DNA of 64,000 bases from Mytilus edulis (lineage: Eukaryota; Mollusca; Bivalvia; Mytilida; Mytilidae): contig NC_092354.1 in NCBI RefSeq assembly GCF_963676685.1, forward strand, positions 27,622,193-27,686,192, written 5' to 3'. The notes beneath the pieces were generated by a model that saw only the letters and a program-made list of their open reading frames with translations, searched no databases and was not told the origin of the DNA. Made by a program: the position numbers and the translations under genes. This document shows, one piece after another, positions 31,971 through 42,455 of this stretch (positions are counted from its first letter, which is position 1; the number at the start of each line of letters is the position of its first letter).

Positions 31971-32102
31971 TATTCTGAACAAAGTTATGTATCTTATAAT
32001 CTGAACATTAAAACCACTCTTATTCAGAATTTGTAATATACAGCGCATTTTGAAAACATTATTCTATATTTTGAAAAATAATAATATTTCTTAGCACTTT
32101 TT

Positions 32103-32290
32103 ATACGACCGCAAAATTTTTTTAACTTTTCGTCGTATATTGCTATCACGTTGGCGTCGTCGTCTGCGTCGTCGTCCTCCGAATACTTTTAGTTTTCGCA
32201 CTCTAACTTTAGTAAAAGTGAATAGAAATCAATGAAATTTTAACACAAGGTTTATGACCGCAAAAGGAAGGTTGGGATTGATTTTGGGAG
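32103..32290 (+). mobile_element. Helentron-like 5' end (H9)
   Basis: After TTTTT the sequence ATACGACCGC...CGTCGTAT forms a terminal palindrome (32103-32139), followed by a GTC microsatellite (about 32152-32180). Only the 5' part is recognisable; another dispersed repeat begins near 32290. Confidence 0.55.
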
Positions 32291-32640
32291 TTAAGACTCA
32301 TCAGTGACGCTCATATCAAAATATTTTTAAAGCCAAACAAGTACAAAGTTGAAGAGCATTGAGTATCCAAAATTCCAAAAAGTTGTGCCAAATACATCTA
32401 AGGTAATGTATGCCTGGGATAAGAACATTCTTATTTTTTGAAAAATTCAAAGTTTTGTGCACAGGAAATTTATAAAAATGACAACATTATTGATATTCAT
32501 GTCAACACCGAAGTGTTGACAACCGGGCTGGTAATGCCCTTGGGGACGAAACGTCCACCAGCAGTGGCAATGTGGCATCGACCCAGTGGTGTAAATAGTT
32601 ATCAAAGGTACCATATGTCTGAAAAAATACGTTAGAAAAG
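32290..32640 (+). repeat. Dispersed repeat (TCATCAGTGACGCTC family)
   Basis: Landmarks are TCATCAGTGACGCTC, CCAAATACATCTAAGGTAAT and a block around GGACGAAACGTCCACCAGCA. Related sequence lies at 56640-56880 and, on the minus strand, at 55575-55693. The 65-codon ORF at 32438 is a by-product. Confidence 0.6.
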
Positions 32641-33195
32641 TTTAAAAGTAAAATGAAAGTTATCTAATCGACAATTTACAAAAAATAATAGTATGATGAT
32701 TTTTAAAATATACCCCTATGTATTTGTAGATTATTAAAGACAACAGAAAAAATATATCTGATAAACACATTCTGGATTTCTAGGTCACAACAAAGGCGCA
32801 TTTACCAACCAGCAAATGAAACCTATAGGACCGGGCATGGAATTTGATTTTCCAGACAATTGTTAATTTCTTGCGGATAGTATTTATCAAAACACCGACC
32901 CTCTGGTTACGCGCCATATAAAACGGTAGAACTTCTAAGTTTGCAACAGATGGAACGAAGACGCAAACGAGAATATAACATTCTTCACAAAAGAGAAGAT
33001 TGTATGTAGAACATGTTATCAAAGAGCTACAAACATTTAAAGTGATCGGTTCCTTGTATCGTCATCCTAGATGGGAAATGGTATCAATTGTACAGCTGTG
33101 TGCAGCTCTTTCTAAAAGAAAGGCTAATTATCTACAGATATAGATTGCCACTTACAGCATTGTGTTAATAATGCATATCCATGTATATATACATT
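32641..33195. other. Spacer, no gene recognised
   Basis: The 80-codon minus-strand ORF at 32780-33022 has no recognisable homologue and no splice context. Confidence 0.45.
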
Positions 33196-33199
33196 TTCC

Positions 33200-33350
33200 G
33201 GAGCACCTGAGATCACCCCTAGATTTGTGGTGGGGTTCGTGTTGTTTATTCTTTGGTTTTCTATGTTGTGTCATGTGTGCTGTTGTTTGTTTGTTTTAGA
33301 TTTATGAGTTTGACTGTCCCTTTGGTATCTTTCGTCCCTCTTTCATGTAA
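33200..33350 (+). repeat. Dispersed repeat (GAGCACCTGAGATCACCCC family), copy 1
   Basis: It begins GAGCACCTGAGATCACCCCT and ends near TTTGGTATCTTTCGTCCC. The same block, slightly longer, is at 37441-37615. The terminal motif recurs alone, inverted, at about 51600 and 63225. I recognise it as a common mussel repeat of unknown type. Confidence 0.7.
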
Positions 33351-33544
33351 ACTGACAATCTAATAGAGTGTAACAAATAATTCAAATAAAACATGTGTCC
33401 CGGACCGACCATTTTACAGGCATGTTTCTTCCGGAAATAATATATTTGATTCTGAATTTTGAGAAAAACATTTTATCTGGCCAGGTAAGGAAGATAAAAA
33501 ATCTTATCTTGAATAATTACCACAAATAATAATAAGGATAAACA

Positions 33545-33840
33545 AATGGTAGGTCCGTACTAGTTTAAATGTTTTACCGAAAATTTGAAAACTTTTTTTT
33601 ATAATTGTATTTGATGTTACCTTTAATAGGTCATTTGATTAAGATAATTTTCTTTTATGTTCTAACATTTGTGTCAGATATAAACAAGATCAAACCACAG
33701 CTTCGTTCAAAATTTACATTTTTCAGTTAATTTAACCATTTTTAGGAAAATTGTATTAGATAAAACCGAAATCGACCACTTTTTATGAATAATTGTACAG
33801 AATATGTTTTAAACCTGCCATCGGTATATTAATAATTTTT
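33545..33840 (+). repeat. Diverged copy of the 230-bp satellite, left of an insertion
   Basis: It contains ATTGTATTTGATGTTACCTT, a GGTCATTTGATTAAGATAAT block and ACCACAGCTTCGTTCAAAA, which align with the satellite unit of 11480-14990. The array continues on the far side of the element at 33841-34975, so that element was inserted into satellite-related sequence. Confidence 0.65.
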
Positions 33841-34975
33841 ATACGCCCGTCAAAATTTTGACGGGACGTATTATGGTATACAAATGTCCGGTGTCCGTCC
33901 GTCCGTCCGTCTGTCTGTCCGGCGTAAACATGTCGCACCGTAACTTGAGAACGACTTATCTAAATTTCATGAAACTTAATATAGTTGTTTTTTATGATGG
34001 TCAAATGATCTGTATACTTTTTGGTGAAAATAAGATTTAAACTTTTTGAGTTACGGCACTTTGTCACTAAAACAGGGGTGTGGTTTTTTTTCACATGTCG
34101 CACCGTATCTCAAAAACGATTCTTGATTATTGCTTAAAACTTTAAACACTTCTTAGTTATATTAATCTTAATATCTGTATACTTTTTGGTGATGATTCAA
34201 AATTTCATTTTTAAGTTATTGAGTATTTTGTAAAAAAGGGGGAGGGTTTTTTACATGTTGCGCCGTATCTCAAAAATGATTTATTGATTGATTGATTGTT
34301 GGTTGCTTAACGTTCAGTGGCAAATATTTCATGCATATTCAGGACGAGAACAAGTTCACAATAAATACAGAAGGTAGGTTGATACAATAAAGGCCATCTG
34401 GGATGATGGTCGGGGAAATTTGGACTGCCACTAGAAAATGAGGATATATTGGATAGGGACCAAAATTTTGCCTTGCAACAGGCCACCTACGGACCCCTCA
34501 AAGAGTTGTTGCAAGGGCTCTTAACCTGCAAAGAGCAAAAGATACATGTCGTGCCGTATCTCAAAAACGATATATGATTATTGCTTAAAACTTTACACAC
34601 TTCTTTCTTATATTAATCTAAAGATCTGTATACTTTTTGGTGATGACTCAAAATTTTATTTTTGAGTTATTGAGTATTTTGTAAAAAAGGGGAGATTTAT
34701 TTTTACATGTCGCGCCGTATCGCAAAAACAATTTATGATTATTGCTTGAAACTGTACACACTTCTTTGTTATATTAATCTAAAGATCCGTATACTTTTTG
34801 GTTTGATTCAAGATATTTGTAAAAAAAAAAACAGGGTGGGGGGGTTTCACATGTCCCGCCGTGTCTCAAAAGCAATAAATGGTAATTGCTTAAAACTTTC
34901 TCAGAAACTATTTATGATTATTGCATAAAACTTCCACACAAACGTCGGGCGTATCATGCGCTCATGGCGCAGCTG
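33841..34975 (+). mobile_element. Helentron-like non-autonomous element (H2)
   Basis: A run of T is followed by ATACGCCCGTCAAAA/TTTTGACGGGACGTAT, a near-perfect 31-nt palindrome (33841-33871). A GTCCGTCCG/GTCTGTC microsatellite and then several core repeats follow (landmark CGTATCTCAAAAACGATT, then TTATTGCTTAAAACTT and CTGTATACTTTTTGGTGAT). The 3' end has CGGGCGTAT (34946-34954), complementary to the first nine bases, the hairpin TGCGC-TCATG-GCGCA (34957-34971), GCTG, and flanking TT. It carries no transposase. A SINE-like insertion interrupts the cores at about 34280-34545. Confidence 0.75.
34280..34545 (-). mobile_element. Truncated SINE-like copy inside H2
   Basis: On the minus strand it ends GAACGTTAAGCAACCAAC plus AATC repeats and matches the 3' 260 bp or so of the SINE at 7687-8114. 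It is 5'-truncated near GCAAAGAGC. Flanking core repeats make a target duplication hard to define. Confidence 0.75.
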
Positions 34976-35270
34976 TTTATTCACATAATACTGTAAATTT
35001 GACAACTTTTATAATAATTGTATTTCATATTACCTTAAATCGGTCATTTGAACAAGATAATTTTCTTATACGTATTGACAATTGTATTATAAGTAAAATT
35101 AAACCAACTACGTTTATTGAAAATTTGCAACATTTTTCAACAAATTTTACCATTGTTTGGATAATTCAATCAGAATTTGTGGACGCTGACGAAACAGAAT
35201 GTAGGATCACTATGTCTCGCTTTTTTGTATTCACTCAAAGGCTCAACAAAAATAATTTTTAAATGTATTT
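34976..35270 (+). repeat. Diverged satellite copy, right of H2
   Basis: It contains ATTACCTTAAATCGGTCATT, a GAACAAGATAATTTTCTTAT block and GTATTGACAATTGTATTA, as in the 230-bp satellite. From about 35200 it passes into a motif (ATCACTATGTCTCGC...GGCTCAAC) resembling the 3' end of another Helentron-like family. The 113-codon ORF at 34921 spans this junction and is spurious. Confidence 0.6.
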
Positions 35271-35300
35271 TAGTAAATAGTTTGTTATATTTTTTTTTTT

Positions 35301-35624
35301 AGCAAAAGCAGTGGGAAAAAACGATCTTTCCCATACAGGAAAGTAAGATATGGAAAAATAGTAGTGAATGGTCTCCCCCTTGATGTTCTCCCCCTAACAC
35401 CTATGTCAGATTATGGGGAGAAAAAAAATCAAAATGATTTTACAAATAAAGGAAATTTAGGTAGAAATGCAAGTACAATTAGACATTTTAACTTTTATAT
35501 CCATCCTGCATCACCGTCAATGGATGCCCTACCTCATGTAGTTTCTCGGGTAAGACTGTTGATTGCAGATACAGATCTCTTACGACAGTTCCATCTAATA
35601 TACCGAGCTCAACAACTAGATTGA
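35301..35624 (+). CDS. Unrecognised exon-like ORF after a splice acceptor
   Basis: A long T run ending TTTTTTTAG at about 35301 is followed by an open frame of roughly 107 codons to a stop at 35622-35624. The first part is basic (K-K-R, Y-R-K-V-R-Y-G-K), then comes N-G-L-P-L-D-V-L-P-L-T-P-M-S-D-Y-G and a C-terminal part rich in Leu, His and Arg ending R-A-Q-Q-L-D. Codon use and composition look more like real protein than the neighbourhood. No initiating ATG is needed if it is an internal or last exon. I do not recognise the family; an uncharacterised transposon or virus-derived protein is possible. Confidence 0.4.
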   Translation, partial: SKSSGKKRSFPYRKVRYGKIVVNGLPLDVLPLTPMSDYGEKKNQNDFTNKGNLGRNASTIRHFNFYIHPASPSMDALPHVVSRVRLLIADTDLLRQFHLIYRAQQLD

Positions 35625-37435
35625 AAGTATTTATTTTCAAAAGTGTTTCTTAAACTAAAAACAACATACGATACGTATTTTAGTGCTCATGAACAATCTT
35701 TATTTCGATGTCCACAACAAACGTCAGAAAGTCTTTTCAATCAAATATTGTTGCGAGTCAAATCTGTTGATACTATCTAGAATATCCGTTGCAGTATAAC
35801 TGAAGGATGTATATTCCCTCACTTTGCAATTATTAGTAACATTTTAGACATTTAAATGTCAATATTTGCAGTATTAACGTTAACAAAAAAGAAAAGAAAA
35901 GAACGACTGTATTTTGACGCTTTGTTGCCTTTATTTGTACGTGACATTTTTGTCGTGAAAATAACTGTTCACGCGCAAAATATTCTAAACTTCAAAATAT
36001 GATACCTGGACTAACAATGTATAAGATTGACGAGGCTAGGCAATATGCCCCTTTACATGCACTATGAACGAAAAGGCAAACAATTTCATCGTTCAATAAT
36101 GGAACCAGAAAAGCTTGAGCATGCCGTAAAGTTTTTTTTGTATCCACACAGTTCATTAATAATCATTTCGAACCCGTGAACTTAAATTAGAAAATGGTGA
36201 TAAAATAATGATTCCAAAAGGGAACTACAGACATGACATATAGTTATAATTATACAGAAATATTTTGTATTAGCCAAAAACATGAAAACTCTTTAAAATT
36301 TCATGTATATCTTATATAATGTTTTTCTTATTTTGTCGATTTATTTATTTAAAAAGTTATCTTAAAAAAAGTTTCTTTTTCCAAACCAAAATGAATTATA
36401 AAGGCGCTCTATGTTCACGAAAATGTATTTGTTAACGTTTTTTTTTTTAACTTTTATGATAGGGAATTTATATTCGGTTTGAAGCTTGATGAAAGCATGG
36501 ATAGGGAGTTGTAATGTGTACACGTGTTTAATTTACGTCGTGTTACCACTTTCCTGTTGGCCGATAGTAGCGCCACATAAAACCCTAAAAATGGGACGCC
36601 ATACTTTAGAGGTTGACCATATGACTGACATTGGGTCACCGGTGCCATATTTGGACCTAAAATCGGGACGCCATACTCATTTTTTTTAAGCCTGTAACTG
36701 AGCGAGATCGTTTATGCTACTTAACCATCATGGTATTAAACACAATTCCAATTAATTATGCTGTTATAGTTGGTCACCATATATTCAAATTGGGTGGCAT
36801 TCCAGTTATTAATTGGTTGTTATTTTTATGAGGAAGTGGTATCAGCTCTGTTTTCATTTCTAAAAGGATTCTAAAGAGTACACATATTTTTACAATTCAT
36901 TACTGATATAAGACACAGCAAGGCTTCACTGTGGATGTAGTCGGATAGTGCGAGATAATGAAAGGCACCAAGGCCGCTTGGCACGTCCTACCAAGTTAAG
37001 GAGGCAACAAAAAAAGGAAGATAAACGCGTCCAAGAATTGAAGTCATCTGACTTCGTGTGTGATGAATTCGAGTCTTTGTGGATATGAAGAGCCCTAAAT
37101 GGCAAAATAGTTCAAACGTTTTTCGATCTGGGTAAATCCGAGTTTTCATAGGAAGGTCCGAACTTTGAGACCATCTCAATTATTAAACATATGTTTTAAT
37201 TAGTTTTTTACTTCGAATACTTCCTGTTGAATTCATGGTTATACTTTCCTCTAAAAAAAATGTTTTAAACATTGTGTGACGCAAAATCTTTTCTTTTTCA
37301 CATTTGACGATCCCTTTGGCTTCTGATTTCTCAGTCATATCATAGGTAATACTATATATTTTAGGACCAACAAATTCCTTGATTGGGATAACTGGAGAAA
37401 AAGAAAGAATAGTCAACATCGTATTGTTATATAAC
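35625..37435. other. AT-rich stretch, no gene recognised
   Basis: Several 60-90-codon ORFs occur without recognisable homologues. A repeated motif GGGACGCCATACT at 36594 and 36666 suggests a small local duplication. Confidence 0.5.
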
Positions 37436-37440
37436 GCTTT

Positions 37441-37625
37441 CAGAGCACCTGAGATCACCCCTAGTGTTTTGGTGGGGTTCGTGTTGGTTATTCTTTAATT
37501 TTCTATATTGTGTCATGTGTACTATTGTTTGTCTGTCTTTTTCATTTTTAGCCATGGCGTTGTCAGTTGATGGTCGATTTATGAGTTTTACTGTTCCTCT
37601 GGTATCTTTCGTCCCCTCTTTTATA
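37441..37625 (+). repeat. Dispersed repeat (GAGCACCTGAGATCACCCC family), copy 2
   Basis: It is the same repeat as 33200-33350 but about 35 bp longer in the middle; the extra part contains GCCATGGCGTTGTCAGTTGA. It ends in TGGTATCTTTCGTCCC. Confidence 0.7.
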
Positions 37626-40594
37626 ACATCTACGGTAACTACTTAGAACTCTCCTCGCAGAAAATAGAAAAAGTACATTGTTTAATTAACATAGTTGACG
37701 AGAACATCTGCAAAACGGTGCAGTGCTTATAGATAAGTTTATGTTTAACTAATATTGTAGATTAGTACAAGTTGAAATATTCAAAAGGAAAACCACATGT
37801 GATTAATTTAACAAAATCGCGTGATTGATTTTGGTTGCTTCGCGTCCTGTGTCAAATATTTCTAGACCGGAAAAAAATAAACTTAATAAGTAAGGTCTTT
37901 CTTTCGTATAATGTTAAATTACTACGATTGTTAAATATAGATTACTTCTAATATGGTATATCTTTGTGTCAGTATAAAAATTAGTCTGCCCTACTACGAA
38001 CTATAACCATAACCCAATCATATACAAATATATGGTGCAAAACCACAATCAAATCACGTTTTTATCTATATAATACTAAAAAAATCAAAATAATGATTTT
38101 GGAAATTATTGGATATATTTTGAGATTATAATTTGTTTCCCCTAGTATGTGCCTTCTTGTAACCTTCAACATATTGAAGTTAAGAAAGTGTGTAGATGTA
38201 GCTAGGTGGACTACTGAACACGTTTCCAACATTATTTGAGTAAATTAAACACACGGTTGCTCGAATATTCTCTAATTGTTCTATCACAATGGTATTCGTG
38301 GTGAAGACAACTCTAGTCGGAAATCCGATTCATATGTTAATTTGTCACGCAGATAACTTGAAAATATTTTTGTCGTTGTAACTATCTGGTACTAAATCTA
38401 TAAATACATATAATTGAAGTTGATTTGTAATTTTGATCCGTCGCTTCACTTCATCTATTTGACCATATGAAAAGACAATCAATTAATGCATCTGCAGCAA
38501 AAACGATATCATAATATTTGAAGTTTGTACAGATTCTTCCTTTTCCTGCAACGTATTGAATTTCAGGTAAATAAAAATAATTTAGTCACTTTGTGTATGA
38601 ACGTTAGATGGTAAGTGACTAGTGCGAAGTCACATTAAATAAAGCGATTCCGTTATCTCAATATCGATAAATGCATGGTTGGGAAAACCTCACAAATTTT
38701 GGGAATGTAGAGAACTAAACTGTAGTTTAAAAGGAATTTGTTCAAATTGTGTCGGAAAATACGCGTTCTTAAAGAAAAGTAAGGTTAGATACCTACACCG
38801 ACAAAATCATTTTTAGTAACATTACAATCACTGGTATTAAAGAGATAATAGTAACTGCAATTACGATTATCCCAATATGGCGACGGTAGATATAGGTAAA
38901 ATCTTTACACTCGTTTTTCTTAAATGTAGCATGTTTTTGTCAATAGTTACTCAGCTGCAAGGTTTATCTATACCATTACATCATATTTGAATCGTAACGG
39001 TGCACTGGAATTGTCTAAGAGCTGTGAAAATAGCCGTTGAAAAATTCGGGATGATAATCGTAACTCTATGGTATTTTTCTTCTTTGATAATCATAATTTT
39101 CTTTATATGATAATAGTAACTGAAACATAATAAATGTGTCTTTCAGCATTTCAATGGTATTTTGTGTGTTAAAAATGTAAATGCCCAGTTAAACGATGAC
39201 ATTAACGCATATAAAAATAAATGAAGAAACTTACAGGTTAATATCTAGGATAAATTTACCTATATATGCAGTCATTCTTTGAATAAGTTTTTCTTGTAAG
39301 AAAATTTAAAGCTACATCAATTTTATTTTTTGATTTTCGGGCTTTTGGCCAAACTATAAAAGAACACAAATCCATGTTTGTCAATGAACTCCACGTTACT
39401 TAAGGTTCCGTCCAAGTCCAATTTTTCTAAAAATGGCTGATATTTTTAATCAACTTTTTGTGCTTTATTATTCTATACTAGCCACTAAAACAATCACAAT
39501 TGCTTAAATCAAGAATATGGACTTGATTGCTTACAAAATCACGAGTTATTTAGTAGTAATATTTCGACAGGAGTGTGTTTTGTCAGAAAAAATAATAATT
39601 CTGAACACATTTTTTCAAAAAGTCCCATTAATTTATTACTTAATGGAATTCAACAAATCATATGCTAATCTATTCTTCATATTGTCTCGCAGTGCACCCA
39701 TATGCAATTGTGTATATGTTGATTGCCAGAGAAACACAACGGCCAAGTTTCGTCATCACCTTTATCGTTTATGTCCCGCCATTTTTTGTTTTTGGGGTTC
39801 GTTTTTTTTATTTCATTTTGAGTGAGATCGAGGGGAGCTATTTCAAATAACCTGATAGTGCCTTATTTATGTCACTTCAGTCTCTTACTATCATGCTGCT
39901 TTTGTTAAATATCACGACGCTTTTCGTTTAAAATACTTCAAAAAATTAGCTGTCATCCTCCTCCTCAAAGTGAAAGTAGAGAGTCAGCGGCAATGATTCG
40001 TCCGCCAAATATTAATATTATATATTTAGATGCATTTTAAAATTAAAACTACATAATATCTTGTTTTTATTATATAAATGACGGATATTCAAATTAAACG
40101 TAAAATCGGGTAGAATTAGTACTGCAATTCGAAACCAAAGAGTTGTTTTATGATTCGAAACAACTTCCGGTTTGATGTGAATGGGCTGATCTTTTGATCC
40201 AACAGATGAAAAGTTGCCGATTTGAAGAGTCCTTTCCATAAAAAGGTGAGAACGATGAGTATCAAAACATTAATACCAAAAACAAAGATTATTTAATAAT
40301 TACTAATGTGATCGTAATTGTCCTTATATCGTAAATCGACACTCAAGTAAGTGATCCCATACCCCAGCGCCATCACGCTGCTTGTAAACATTGGCAAAAA
40401 ACATGAATAATTTTCTTTTTTTTTCTGTTTTTAACCGAACTTATATTTAAGTATAACAAAGTAATATAATTTGAAGGTAAGTGAATAAATTTTAGTAAAA
40501 ATTAAAACATACTGCTCGAGACATAAAAAATATGGACGCTTGACATTGACATCAGTACTAGTTAAGTAGAGTCATAGCAAGCATTTTGATAATA
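37626..40594. other. 3-kb AT-rich stretch, no gene recognised
   Basis: No ORF with support, transposon end or RNA gene is seen. A 102-codon ORF at 39517-39825 overlaps another in a different frame; neither looks like a conserved protein. Confidence 0.5.
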
Positions 40595-40831
40595 ATGGGT
40601 AGTAAAAGGAAAACGTCGAAAACATTTGGACTTGGCTCTGGACCAGCAAAGGGCAAAAGAACAAGTATAAGATGTGGAAGACCAACTGTTAATTTCATAA
40701 TTAGGAGAAAAAGGATTAAGCGGAAGTCTCTGCCGCTGTCCCTTGTTTTAAAGAGAATCAAACAGACAACAATAAGTAAGAAAAAAAAAACACCAAAGAA
40801 TGCCATAAATTTTTCACTTCCGAACTATTAG
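40595..40831 (+). pseudogene. Basic N-terminal exon, probably of a Mutator-like transposase
   Basis: From ATG 40595 the frame encodes M-G-S-K-R-K-T-S-K-T-F-G and then a Lys/Arg-rich stretch (R-R-K-R-I-K-R-K), stopping at 40831. This start resembles the basic N-termini of the Mutator-like proteins found in molluscs and insects. The body of such a protein begins 580 bp downstream at 41415. The intervening block is a repeat plus a palindrome, so the two parts may be one gene split by insertion. The link to the downstream exon is an inference. Confidence 0.4.
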
Positions 40832-41228
40832 AAAATGGATTAAAACTGAAATTCTAATGCAATTATTTTGCAACAATTGTTCTGATTGGATAACAGCAAG
40901 CGTAAAATTCTGTATCTCCTTGTCTGTAACTAAGGAAGCCGACATTTTGAATTTCGGAATGTATTGACATGTTATTTCTACAATAATAAACAAAAAACTC
41001 ACTTGTTGCGCCTAAAAATCTTCTTTTTGTCAAATTTTATTACATTCTGAAGCGGCACAGAAGCCAGAAAACGCCCGGTGTTTATGTTTGACGCCGGAAG
41101 CATACCTATGACGTCACCTATTGTAGGGACCAAAGAACATAACATCTTTTCGCGGAATTTTCTTTAATGAACATTTTACACCGAAATAATGATTGAAATT
41201 TAATTATAAACTTGTTTTGCTTTAGAAT
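40814..41228 (-). repeat. Promoter/first-exon-like repeat, copy B
   Basis: This is the reverse-complement counterpart of 845-1297. The minus-strand frame opens at ATG 40945 (M-S-A-S-L-V-T-D-K-E) and runs 43 codons to 40814. About 23 of the 32 codons aligned with copy A encode the same residue. Upstream of the ATG are the same TGACGT box and the CCGGCGTCAAACATAAA block. The alignment ends near 41240, where the palindrome begins. Confidence 0.55.
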
Positions 41229-41396
41229 AGAGATAACTGTATTGTATTTGAAGCTTTGCGGACGTCCATCGGTAGTTTTACTGTCGCAAATACCCGTTTA
41301 CCTGTCTCCGCTCCGCGTCGCCAGGTAAACTAAATTTGCGACAGTAAAACTACCGATGGACGTCCTTAAAGCTTCAAATACAATACAGTTATCTCT
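41229..41396. repeat. 168-bp near-perfect palindrome
   Basis: The left arm from 41229 (GAGATAACTGTATTGTATTT, GAAGCTTT, GGACGTCCATCGGTAGTTTT, ACTGTCGCAAAT, GTTTACCTG) is mirrored by the right arm ending at 41396, with few mismatches. The short centre is GC-rich (TCTCCGCTCCGCGTCG). Such a structure would extrude as a cruciform. It could be a foldback MITE or two inverted transposon ends joined head to head. It lies between two exon-like pieces of a Mutator-like protein. Confidence 0.9.
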
Positions 41397-41414
41397 TAAA
41401 TCTGAGAAAGAAAA

Positions 41415-41844
41415 ATGCATAATTTAAGCCCACAAGGTTATAGATTTGTGAATTTGGACTCATTACAAGGACATGTCAGTGAAATAACTATGCACGTATG
41501 TCTGTGTCCTTCAGCAATAGAGCTAAGTTCTAAAAACCAATCACCAATAAAACTTGTAAGCGAGGAAAGGAAATTAGGACTTGCAACCGTTCTTTGTGCT
41601 CAGTGTGAAGGATGTCATAAACAATTTAAATTCTGCACTAGCCCATCATTGCCAGAAAGTAAAAGGTTTGATGTAAACGTGAGAGCTGTGTGGGGAAGTA
41701 TTGCCACTGGAAATGGACCGTCTCACTTAAATGAAATCATGGGGACGATGAATTCACCAGGACTCTCGTCAACTTCATTTTCAGCAATTGAACAAGAAGT
41801 AGGGGAATGGTGGTTAGCAGCTCTCCAAGAAAATATGTTACAGG
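41415..41844 (+). pseudogene. Mutator-like transposase, N-terminal exon
   Basis: The frame from ATG 41415 encodes L-S-P-Q-G-Y-R-F-V-N-L-D-S-L, then T-M-H-V-C-L-C-P and L-G-L-A-T-V-L-C-A-Q-C-E-G-C-H-K-Q-F, a zinc-ribbon-like cysteine cluster. It continues to V-W-G-S-I-A-T-G-N-G and G-E-W-W. This is the conserved start of the Mutator-like transposase-domain proteins seen in insects and molluscs. The open frame ends 17 bp after TTACAG|GTAATT, a good splice donor at 41844. The catalytic DDE part would be on later exons, which I do not find in the next 3 kb, so the copy is likely incomplete. Confidence 0.65.
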
Positions 41845-42175
41845 TAATTATAATTGATTAAAACATAAATTTAAAATGAATGCATGAACATCGAAAAAAA
41901 AACATCTATACTATTAAACGAGAAGACCTCATTTTTGGTGTCGCTTCTCCTCCTTCCACAATAAATTGATCATTGTGACTGTATGTCCTGTAGGTACCAT
42001 GCATAGTTGCATTTGTCATCCATTCTTATGATTATTCAGTTTCGGTTATTTTGGGAGAAAAACGGAAAAAATAGAAGTCCTGATATGTGTCCGTCATCAC
42101 CCCGGCTTTTATTCATAGACAACTTCCTCTTCCGTTTATATTTCCAGAAGTTTGGTAAATTTACATTACATACCC
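41845..42175. other. Intron-like spacer
   Basis: It follows the splice donor at 41844. The motif ACTATTAAACGAGAAGACCT near 41911 resembles a common mussel repeat start. No coding signal is seen. Confidence 0.4.
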
Positions 42176-42455
42176 TATATTATCATGTTTTATTTAAGAT
42201 TCATTGCCTGAATCGTTATATAAGAATGTTGTCCCAAGTGTGAGCAACGACCCAGGCCGTGTGAAAATAAACACAATCATTTTTGTCATTCACTTATCGT
42301 CACGTAAATAACGACACATCATAGCCTAAATGTATATTATCATGTTTTATTTTAATAAGATTCATGCAAGCCATTTTCACATTGACTGAATCGTTATATA
42401 TTGTCCCAAGTGTAAGCAACGACCCAGGCTGTGTGAAAATAAACACAATTATACC
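42170..42455 (+). repeat. Imperfect tandem duplication, two units
   Basis: TATATTATCATGTTTTATTT, then GAATCGTTATATA, TTGTCCCAAGTGT and GCAACGACCCAGGC occur at about 42177-42285 and again at about 42333-42450, a period near 165 bp. Confidence 0.75.

Noticed and set aside
39517-39850. Overlapping ORFs of 102 and 62 codons
   Set aside because: Two frames overlap, no family is recognised, and no splice or Kozak support exists.
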